Source: Frigoriflavimonas asaccharolytica
GTDB lineage: Bacteria; Bacteroidota; Bacteroidia; Flavobacteriales; Weeksellaceae
Reading direction: 5' to 3'
Assembly: GCF_013294015.1 (NCBI RefSeq)
Contig: NZ_JABSNO010000024.1
Coordinates: 1 to 55,381, forward strand
Length of the DNA: 55,381 nt
Made by a program: the position numbers and the translations under genes. Of this stretch, positions 18,470-24,059 are shown piece by piece. Position 1 is the first letter of the stretch; every line of letters starts with the position of its first letter. The notes beneath the pieces were generated by a model, which was given only the letters and a program-made list of their open reading frames with translations, was not told the DNA's origin and made no database searches.

Positions 18470-19615
18470 TTATTCTGTAGAATTCTTTTTTAGCAAATCT
18501 TTTTTAAGTTCGATTATTGAAATTTGAATTGCATCTGTAATTTGTTTAATCTCTTTATGTGGTTTAAAAATGAAAAATTTGCCTTTGCTTTTATCGGCGA
18601 TATTAGATAATATAATGACGGATGTTTGAGTTTCTGGATAATAGATATTTAGAGAAGGCGAGCCTTTCACATAACCTGTATGAAAGTACGCTTCTGGCTT
18701 TCCTAAATTCATCATAATTCCGAAACCGTAACCCATTTTCCCTAGAATCTGATGCTTTCTATCTGAAGATTTTTCCATGAATTTTTTTAAAGATGCTGGT
18801 TTTAAAATTTTGCCAGAATATAAAGCCGAATTCCACAGATGCAAATCTGAAACGGTCGATAAAATTCCTCCTGCAGGAACAGAAATTTCTTTTTTTGCCA
18901 ATCTTTTCGGCATATTTTCCACTTCTTGAAAGTTTTTAGAATTTCCTGTAAACGCACTTGCAAAATTTTTTCCGTTAAAATTATTTGCGGTGAAAGAATT
19001 CTTCATACGTACTTTTTCAAAAAGTTCTTGTACATTTTCATCATAAGATTTACCCGAAACCTTTTCGATGATTTCTCCTAATAAACGAAATCCTTTGTTG
19101 GAATACTTGAATTTTTCTCCAGGTTTAGAATGTAGACCGTTTCCAAAATCACTCAATCCAGAAGTATGGTTGAGTAGTTGCTGAATGGTAATATTTTGAA
19201 ATTCTTTGGTTTGAAAATCACTCAAATATGTAGAAACTTGATCTTCTGTTGACAATTTCCCTTGATCTTCTTGCAACAAAACTAAAGCAGCGGTAAACTG
19301 TTTGCTTAAAGAAGCGATTGCAAAAACAGAATTTTCATCGAGTTTCTTTTTAGAATTAAAATCCTCGAAACCATTTTCTTTTTGATAGAGAATTTCATCA
19401 TTTTTAATAACGGAAACTGAACCATTAAATTGATATTTTGAAAACACAGAATCGATTTGGGTCTGCAATAATTTTTTTTGAAAACTGTTGACGGTAGAAT
19501 CAATTATTGCGGATCGAGATATGGTTTTTTGGGCAATTTTTTCTGTTTCAGATTTGCAGGAAAAAAAAGCGCAAATTAAAAATAGAAAATACAACGGATG
19601 GATTTTTTGAAACAC
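18470..19615 (-). CDS. Class C beta-lactamase-like serine hydrolase (lipoprotein)
   Basis: 381 residues. Seen: lipobox FFSC at about 20, the nucleophile motif SLSK (SxxK) in FAIASLSKQFTAAL, the YSN triad element (FKYSNKGFRLLGEIIEKVSG), and HTG in AYFHTGYVKG, the usual third motif of this group (KTG in penicillin-binding proteins). Length and motif order match the beta-lactamase/esterase/D-aminopeptidase family (COG1680-like). Known: members include esterases, peptidases and a few beta-lactamases; substrate and any resistance role cannot be inferred from sequence. It is likely anchored in the outer membrane or periplasm. Confidence 0.9.
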   Translation of the reverse strand: MFQKIHPLYFLFLICAFFSCKSETEKIAQKTISRSAIIDSTVNSFQKKLLQTQIDSVFSKYQFNGSVSVIKNDEILYQKENGFEDFNSKKKLDENSVFAIASLSKQFTAALVLLQEDQGKLSTEDQVSTYLSDFQTKEFQNITIQQLLNHTSGLSDFGNGLHSKPGEKFKYSNKGFRLLGEIIEKVSGKSYDENVQELFEKVRMKNSFTANNFNGKNFASAFTGNSKNFQEVENMPKRLAKKEISVPAGGILSTVSDLHLWNSALYSGKILKPASLKKFMEKSSDRKHQILGKMGYGFGIMMNLGKPEAYFHTGYVKGSPSLNIYYPETQTSVIILSNIADKSKGKFFIFKPHKEIKQITDAIQISIIELKKDLLKKNSTE

Positions 19616-19651
19616 TGATTGGATTTTTGATTAAAATAGATAATTTAATTG

Positions 19652-19689
19652 AAATAAAAAACCATCAAGCTTTATAATCTTGATGGTTT
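19652..19689 (-). terminator. Terminator of Cys-rich miniprotein gene 1
   Basis: AAACCATCAAG (19659-19669) pairs with CTTGATGGTTT (19679-19689), 9-base loop. Read on the minus strand it is followed by TTTTTTATTT. It sits 27 bases past the stop of the 36-residue ORF, which supports that ORF being transcribed. Confidence 0.85.
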
Positions 19690-19715
19690 AGGTTTATTGT
19701 ATGTTTGTGTGTAAT

Positions 19716-19826
19716 TTATTTACCACAATTGCAATTCTCGCAAGTACAATTGGTACAAGTGCAGTTTCTGCATTCTCCAGTTTTGCAACCTTCACAGTTG
19801 CATGTGCATTTATTTGTATTTTCCAT
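19716..19826 (-). CDS. 36-residue Cys-rich (metallothionein-like) miniprotein, copy 1
   Basis: ATG at 19826-19824, TAA at 19718-19716. The peptide begins MENTNKCTCNCEGCKTG and has 11 Cys in 36 residues, at 7, 9, 11, 14, 19, 22, 24, 27, 29, 32 and 34. That is a run of C-x-C and C-x-x-C units with no aromatic or large hydrophobic residues. Known: this layout is what metallothioneins use to bind Zn, Cd or Cu(I) clusters. Support for a real gene: a strong terminator follows, a -7-like element lies upstream, and a second copy at 21809 is 32/36 identical while its four differences keep every Cys. It is divergent from padR. Metal binding is inferred; no known family is asserted. Confidence 0.8.
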   Translation of the reverse strand: MENTNKCTCNCEGCKTGECRNCTCTNCTCENCNCGK

Positions 19827-19861
19827 AATGGTAATATTTTGGTTAATGAATTAATGAATAG

Positions 19862-19869
19862 TAAAGGTA
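19862..19869 (-). promoter_or_regulatory. Candidate -7 element of miniprotein gene 1
   Basis: Minus strand TACCTTTA, one base off TAnnTTTG, 36 bases upstream of the ATG. The equivalent position of unit B has TATCTTTA inside a conserved block. Confidence 0.45.
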
Positions 19870-19994
19870 CGGAAAGTATTATTTATTTAGAAAGTAAATA
19901 AATATTAAACAACATTAAATATTTCATATAAAGATTTGTATAATTTTAATTTAGTTAATTTTTAAACTACAAATTTTTTTTATACCTAACAAAA

Positions 19995-20019
19995 TTATGC
20001 ATACATTTGTTATGCATAA
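19995..20019 (+). promoter_or_regulatory. padR operator: palindrome overlapping the -7 promoter element
   Basis: TTATGCATA (19995-20003) and TATGCATAA (20011-20019) form a perfect 9-base inverted repeat around a 7-base centre. The -7 element TACATTTG (20002-20009) lies across its middle. The start codon at 20031 is 11 bases downstream. A PadR dimer bound here would cover the promoter, so autorepression is inferred. PadR sites are commonly ATG(T/C)AT-type palindromes. Confidence 0.7.
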
Positions 20020-20030
20020 GAAAATTAGGC

Positions 20031-20357
20031 ATGAAAAAAAAGAACGAATTATACAAAGGAACGCTTCAAAATATTATTTTGAAATTGCTCGCTTCAGAAG
20101 TGAAAATGTACGGTTATCAACTCACGCAACGTGCAAAAGAACTAACTGCAGGCGAACTAGAAATGACGGAAGGTGCGCTTTATCCGCTTTTGCACAAACT
20201 CGAAAGTGACGACATCATCTATTCTCAGATGCAAAATGTAAACGGACGAGATCGCAAATATTATCTGCTCACAGAAAAAGGAAAACGCCAGCAAATTTCG
20301 CAAGAGCAAGAAATGAAAAGTTATCTATTTAATTTACAAACTATTTTTAATATTTAA
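20031..20357 (+). CDS. PadR-family transcriptional regulator
   Basis: 108 residues from MKKKNELYKGTLQ. A longer start at 20007 is rejected because it falls inside the operator and the -7 element. Seen: the PadR winged-helix pattern KGTLQNIILKLLAS, YGYQLTQRAKELT, MTEGALYPLLHKLE (recognition helix), and wing GRDRKYYLLTEKGKRQ. It lacks a long C-terminal Vir domain, so it is the short PadR-s2 type. It is followed 4 bases later by two paralogous membrane-protein genes, a common PadR-with-HAAS-like arrangement, and is divergent from the Cys-rich miniprotein gene. The inducer is unknown; autoregulation is inferred from the palindrome. Confidence 0.93.
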   Translation: MKKKNELYKGTLQNIILKLLASEVKMYGYQLTQRAKELTAGELEMTEGALYPLLHKLESDDIIYSQMQNVNGRDRKYYLLTEKGKRQQISQEQEMKSYLFNLQTIFNI

Positions 20358-20361
20358 AACG

Positions 20362-20994
20362 ATGATTACAGAAGCACAAATAAGAGACATTAGAAATTTC
20401 CTAGCCTCAAAAAAACTACAGTCGGATTTATTTTTAGAAGTAAGTGATCATTTCGTGGTGCAAATATCACAATTGATGCTTTCTAAAAATATAGATTTTG
20501 AAGAAGCATTTCTACAAACCAAAATACTTTGGATGGGAGAATTGAGAATGGTAAAAGCGGATATTCTATCTTTCAAAAAAATAACTGTAATTGAAAAGAG
20601 AATTGTAAATAAGAGGCTTAATAAAGTTTTATTAAATTCGATATTATTTCTACCCATCATATTAGGAATAAATTTTATCTTTCCAGATTTGGGAGTTTTC
20701 TTCGTGATATTTTTAAGTGCGATTCTACTTTTTCTTTTCGGTTTATCTTTGATTAAGAAAAAATTGAAATTTAGAGATTATTTATTCATTGGTTTTCATC
20801 CTTTAATTTTGAAAATAATATTGATAGGTTATATTCTTCCATTTCTAATATTTTCTATGTTACCTGCAAATTTTACTGTACCAGAATTAATTTTAGGTTT
20901 GAGTAAAAACATTTCACTTGCGGCTTTCGCTGTAGTTACACAAATTCAATTGCTATATTCCAATTTCAACAATAAAAAAGTATTATTATCATGA
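20362..20994 (+). CDS. PadR-associated membrane protein (HAAS-like), first paralogue
   Basis: 210 residues. The N-terminal about 75 residues form a soluble helical domain (EAQIRDIRNFLASKKLQSDL, VSDHFVVQISQLM, FEEAFLQTKILW). Four hydrophobic helices follow at about 92-112, 115-130, 148-170 and 180-203. The same soluble pattern (LxxKxLxxDxxxEVxDHFxxQI, then an F-E-x-x-F..K..W helix) recurs in the next gene, so the two are paralogues. Known: PadR regulators are often cotranscribed with membrane proteins bearing an N-terminal HAAS domain that may signal to the regulator. The assignment here rests on position and topology, not on a clear sequence signature. Start overlaps nothing; it ends in an ATGA overlap with the next gene. 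Confidence 0.7.
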   Translation: MITEAQIRDIRNFLASKKLQSDLFLEVSDHFVVQISQLMLSKNIDFEEAFLQTKILWMGELRMVKADILSFKKITVIEKRIVNKRLNKVLLNSILFLPIILGINFIFPDLGVFFVIFLSAILLFLFGLSLIKKKLKFRDYLFIGFHPLILKIILIGYILPFLIFSMLPANFTVPELILGLSKNISLAAFAVVTQIQLLYSNFNNKKVLLS

Positions 20995-21716
20995 ACGATC
21001 CCCAAAAATCCGAAATCACCCAATATCTTTTAGCCAAGAAATTGCCGATTGATATTCTTATTGAAGTGCAAGATCATTTTATATCGCAGATTTTGGATTT
21101 GCAGAAAGAGCAGAGTTATAGTTTTGAGAAAAGTTTTGAGAGCGTGAAAGAATCTTGGAGAAAAGAACTCACGCTATCTTGGAAAGGCGAAACGAGTTTG
21201 ATGGATTCTACAGATTTTATGCGGAAAATGAGTAAACAAATTGTGAGGTCTAATATACTAGAAAGTATGAAGATTCTTGTTCCTTATGTTTTGGTAATAA
21301 TTTTTCTGGCAAATTTTGCCAATAAAACAATTTTTCAAATTGTATTTATAGTACTAATTTCTCTACCGATTTTATATTGCATTATCAATTATATCAAAAA
21401 TTACCAAGATTTTCGCTTGCCAAAGAACAATCCAGCTCATATTTTAACCTTGCATCAAGACGGAATTATGTGGTTCGTCATTACACTTTCGCCATTCATC
21501 AATATTTTCAGATATATCTTTGATGATTCTGTTTCTTTACAAAACATGCTTGTTTATAATTTTAATGGGATGGAAACTTTGAATATTGTTCTAGGATTTT
21601 TATTCTTAGTATTTCTTTTCAGTGGACTTGCATATTCTGTAATTTGCCAAAAAAATTATCTAAAACAAGTAGGTAAAGTGAAAATATTTTTGGAAGATCA
21701 TAAGTTCGTTAAATAA
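20991..21716 (+). CDS. PadR-associated membrane protein (HAAS-like), second paralogue
   Basis: 241 residues, start codon overlapping the previous stop by 4 bases (ATGA), so translation is coupled. The N-terminal domain matches its neighbour (AKKLPIDILIEVQDHFISQI and FEKSFESVKESWRKEL). Hydrophobic segments follow near 90-110, 113-130, 155-175 and 195-218. Inferred: the padR-HAAS-HAAS unit is one operon with a membrane sensing or signalling role. It ends 42 bases before a bidirectional terminator shared with the second Cys-rich miniprotein gene. Confidence 0.7.
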   Translation: MNDPQKSEITQYLLAKKLPIDILIEVQDHFISQILDLQKEQSYSFEKSFESVKESWRKELTLSWKGETSLMDSTDFMRKMSKQIVRSNILESMKILVPYVLVIIFLANFANKTIFQIVFIVLISLPILYCIINYIKNYQDFRLPKNNPAHILTLHQDGIMWFVITLSPFINIFRYIFDDSVSLQNMLVYNFNGMETLNIVLGFLFLVFLFSGLAYSVICQKNYLKQVGKVKIFLEDHKFVK

Positions 21717-21758
21717 TATATTTTTAATTGAATGATTTACCCTCTTAAACTACAAAGA

Positions 21759-21788
21759 AAAATAGCAACTGATTAAAGTTGCTATTTT
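21759..21788. terminator. Bidirectional terminator between padR operon and miniprotein gene 2
   Basis: AAAATAGCAACT (21759-21770) pairs with AGTTGCTATTTT (21777-21788), 6-base loop. T-rich on both exits. It serves the padR operon on the plus strand and the 36-residue ORF on the minus strand. Confidence 0.8.
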
Positions 21789-21808
21789 CTTTCTGCTTTT
21801 AGAGAAAC

Positions 21809-21919
21809 TTACTTCTCACACTTGCAATTCTCGCAAGTACAATTGGTACAAGTGCAGTTTTTGCAGTTTCCAGTTTTGCAACCTTCACAGTTGCATGTGC
21901 ATTTATTGGTGTTTTCCAT
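21809..21919 (-). CDS. 36-residue Cys-rich (metallothionein-like) miniprotein, copy 2
   Basis: ATG at 21919-21917, TAA at 21811-21809. Same length and same 11 Cys positions as copy 1. It differs at residues 18 (Asn for Glu), 20 (Lys for Arg), 33 (Lys for Asn) and 35 (Glu for Gly), so it is a little more basic in the middle. Third-base changes elsewhere (for example AAC/AAT and ACC/ACA at residues 3-4) are silent, as expected for a gene under purifying selection. A hairpin terminator lies 21 bases past the stop. It is divergent from a small exported Cys-containing peptide gene. The metallothionein role is inferred from Cys spacing only. Confidence 0.8.
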   Translation of the reverse strand: MENTNKCTCNCEGCKTGNCKNCTCTNCTCENCKCEK

Positions 21920-21955
21920 TTAAATTAAATTTGTGGTTAATACATTATTGAATAG

Positions 21956-21963
21956 TAAAGATA
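21956..21963 (-). promoter_or_regulatory. Candidate -7 element of miniprotein gene 2
   Basis: Minus strand TATCTTTA, aligned with TACCTTTA of unit A, 37 bases upstream of the ATG. Confidence 0.45.
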
Positions 21964-22079
21964 CGGAAAATATAATATTTATTTAGAATGATAATAAATA
22001 TCAATAAATTAGATTTATTTATTAGAAAAAGTTGCATAATTTTAATTTAGTCACTTATTAACCAGCAAATATTTTTATT

Positions 22080-22340
22080 ATGAAAAAATTATTATTAATC
22101 GCAGTTTTAGGAATTGCTGGTACGATGAGTGCAAGTAATGCAGATCTTGTTTTACCTACACAGAACGATAATTCTGATGCTATTTGGTGCACATGGTGTG
22201 TAGTAGCAGGAGGAAATCAATACTGTGCAGAAGCTGCAAATTGTGGCGAAGCTAAAGATACTGCAAGAGCAATGGCAATTGATGAGTTGAAAAAAGCGGA
22301 AGATGCTCAAAAGAAGGAAGCAACAATATCAGCATTGTAA
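22080..22340 (+). CDS. Small exported Cys-containing peptide (86 aa)
   Basis: A Sec signal peptide (KKLLLIAVLGIAGTMSASNA, cleavage near residue 20) leaves a mature peptide of about 65 residues. It contains WCTWCVV, then QYCAEAANCGEA: four Cys in a C-x-x-C plus C-x5-C layout. A charged helical tail follows (DELKKAEDAQKKEA). I do not recognise a family. Its start lies 160 bases from the divergent miniprotein gene 2 and it has its own terminator, so it is probably a short separate transcript. It could be a disulfide-bonded secreted peptide, a metal-binding peptide or a bacteriocin-like molecule; nothing in sequence decides. Confidence 0.75.
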   Translation: MKKLLLIAVLGIAGTMSASNADLVLPTQNDNSDAIWCTWCVVAGGNQYCAEAANCGEAKDTARAMAIDELKKAEDAQKKEATISAL

Positions 22341-22360
22341 TTGCTAATATTTATTTTAAG

Positions 22361-22388
22361 CCGTTTTAATATTTAAAACGGTTTTTTT
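22361..22388 (+). terminator. Terminator of the small exported peptide gene
   Basis: CCGTTTTAA (22361-22369) pairs with TTAAAACGG (22373-22381), 3-base loop, followed by a T run to 22388. Confidence 0.8.
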
Positions 22389-22401
22389 AAATTTAAATTC
22401 T

Positions 22402-23136
22402 ATGGACTTGAGAAGTGTTAAATGTGTACTACTTGTTGTTTTAAATTTTGTTGGAGTATTACATGCCCAACAAATATTAAATGTAAAATATCAAACAAAA
22501 TACTTTGATGACACTTTTCCGAGTGAATTAAAGTATAAAGTTGATACAAAAAAATCTTTATTTATAAATTATACAAAAGAAATTGATCCAAAAACTGCAA
22601 AGATTAGCGAAAAGAATCAAATAGGAGGTGTGTTTACAGATTATAAAGAGGAATTTGTAAAAGATTTTAACGAAAATGTAGTTTATTCCAATTCAAACAT
22701 TAGTTATGTTAAAAAAACTGTGGTTAAAGAAAATTTAGAATTTGATTGGAAAATTGATTACACAGTTTTTAAAACAATTTTAAATTATAAATGTTATATG
22801 GCAAAAACATTTTTCAAAGGAAGGGATTATACTGTATATTTTACTACTGAAATTAATATACCTGATGGGCCACGTAAATTCGCTAATTTGCCAGGCTTAA
22901 TATTAGAAGTTTCTGAAGACAGTGGGATACTAAAAATTATTGCTAAAGATTTACAGTATATTGATGATCAACCTTATTTTAATTTAGATATAAAAAATGC
23001 AATTTCTTGGAATGATGCCATCATTAAAGCAAAAGTGATTTTTAACGAAAGTAGAAATGAAATTGAAAATAAATATAATAGTAGAGTAAAGACAGATTTT
23101 AGCAATCACCTAGAAAAATTTGATTTAAATAATTAG
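22402..23136 (+). CDS. GLPGLI-family exported protein, first of a pair
   Basis: 244 residues with a signal peptide ending near LHAQ (residues 1-23). The family hallmark appears as FANLPGLILEVSEDSG (NLPGLI in place of GLPGLI), preceded by TVYFTTEINIPDGPRKF, the usual tract before the motif. Known: the GLPGLI family (TIGR01200-type) occurs almost only in Bacteroidetes; members are periplasmic or surface proteins of unknown function, often in pairs or with TonB-dependent receptors. No receptor gene is adjacent here. It is followed 2 bases later by the second member, so the two are one operon. Confidence 0.88.
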   Translation: MDLRSVKCVLLVVLNFVGVLHAQQILNVKYQTKYFDDTFPSELKYKVDTKKSLFINYTKEIDPKTAKISEKNQIGGVFTDYKEEFVKDFNENVVYSNSNISYVKKTVVKENLEFDWKIDYTVFKTILNYKCYMAKTFFKGRDYTVYFTTEINIPDGPRKFANLPGLILEVSEDSGILKIIAKDLQYIDDQPYFNLDIKNAISWNDAIIKAKVIFNESRNEIENKYNSRVKTDFSNHLEKFDLNN

Positions 23137-23138
23137 CA

Positions 23139-23984
23139 ATGAGAACTTATCTAATATTTGTAATATTTTTTAGTGCTTTAGTGAATGCGCAAAATTTTAA
23201 AGTATTTTTTGAACTTAAATACCAGCCACAAGAAAAAAATGATAGTATAAAAAAGTCTGAAATAATGGTTCTTAATGTTGACATAGTAAAGAAAACTACA
23301 ACGTTTTTTAATTACAATGCTATTAAATCAGATTCAATATATGTTTTAATAAATAATTCTTCACAGATTCAAAGAGAGCAACTACTAAATATTGCTCCTG
23401 AACAATCATTTTTTTTTAATATAAAAAAAAATATTGGTGGAAGTGATATAGAGCATACTGAAAGATTTAATACAGAAAACTATGTTTATGATCAAAGATT
23501 AGTGCATAATTGGAAATTATTGGATATTTCTAAAAATATACTCGGACACTATTGCAAAGCAGCAACAGTAAATTTTGCTGGTAGATTGTGGACTGCGTGG
23601 TATACATTGGATATTCCAATTCCGGAAGGACCGTATAAATTTCACGGTTTACCTGGTTTTATTTTAAATGTGGAAAGTGCTGACAATGAATATAAATTTG
23701 AGGCGATATCTATAAGTAAAGAACTATACCCTTTAACCGATTCCAAGAATGTGATTAAAGTAAAAAATGAAAATTTCCTGCGTAATTTAAAAAAAAAATA
23801 TATTAAAGATCCAAGTGGAAAATCAAGATTAGAAGATTTGTCGTACGGATTTTCTGGAAGTTCTATAGTTAACGGTGTAAAATATAGTTCTGAAGATTCA
23901 TATAAATTATTAAATAAAGAATTAAGGGATTGGATGAAAACGCATAATAACCCGATTGAAAAGAATGATATATGGGTTAGATAA
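23139..23984 (+). CDS. GLPGLI-family exported protein, second of a pair
   Basis: 281 residues, signal peptide ending NAQ (about residue 18). Hallmark FHGLPGFILNVESADNEYKFEA with the upstream tract AWYTLDIPIPEGPYKF. It is clearly homologous to the previous protein (W..D-x-x-K-x-I-L-x-x-x-C-x-A block before the motif) but diverged, so the pair is an old duplication. The ending is Arg-rich and basic. A strong hairpin follows before icmF. The function is unknown, as for the whole family. Confidence 0.9.
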   Translation: MRTYLIFVIFFSALVNAQNFKVFFELKYQPQEKNDSIKKSEIMVLNVDIVKKTTTFFNYNAIKSDSIYVLINNSSQIQREQLLNIAPEQSFFFNIKKNIGGSDIEHTERFNTENYVYDQRLVHNWKLLDISKNILGHYCKAATVNFAGRLWTAWYTLDIPIPEGPYKFHGLPGFILNVESADNEYKFEAISISKELYPLTDSKNVIKVKNENFLRNLKKKYIKDPSGKSRLEDLSYGFSGSSIVNGVKYSSEDSYKLLNKELRDWMKTHNNPIEKNDIWVR

Positions 23985-24020
23985 ATTATCTCCATTATTA
24001 CTGAACACTAAATAATTAAA

Positions 24021-24051
24021 GATTCCAAATTTATAATTGGAATCTTTTTTT
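24021..24051 (+). terminator. Terminator of the GLPGLI operon
   Basis: GATTCCAAAT (24021-24030) pairs with ATTGGAATC (24036-24044) around a short loop, then a T run. It may also act for icmF on the minus strand, which ends at 24060. Confidence 0.8.
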
Positions 24052-24059
24052 AATATCGG

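Larger units (their letters stand above)
19716..19970. repeat. Segmental duplication, unit A (miniprotein gene plus upstream region)
   Basis: The miniprotein gene and about 140 bases upstream match unit B at 21809-22065. Shared blocks include GAATAGTAAAG.TACGGAAA, ATTTATTTAGAA and ATAATTTTAATTTAGT, in the same order. Similarity fades toward the divergent genes, which are unrelated (padR versus the exported peptide). Confidence 0.75.
21809..22065. repeat. Segmental duplication, unit B
   Basis: Second copy of the miniprotein gene and its upstream region (see 19716-19970), in the same orientation about 2.1 kb away. The spacer between copies is the padR operon. Confidence 0.75.

Noticed and set aside
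19701-19901. 66-codon plus-strand reading across the miniprotein gene
   Set aside because: It is the antisense of the Cys-rich ORF and has unusual composition (runs of Ala, Ser, Thr, Phe); the minus-strand frame is duplicated and conserved.
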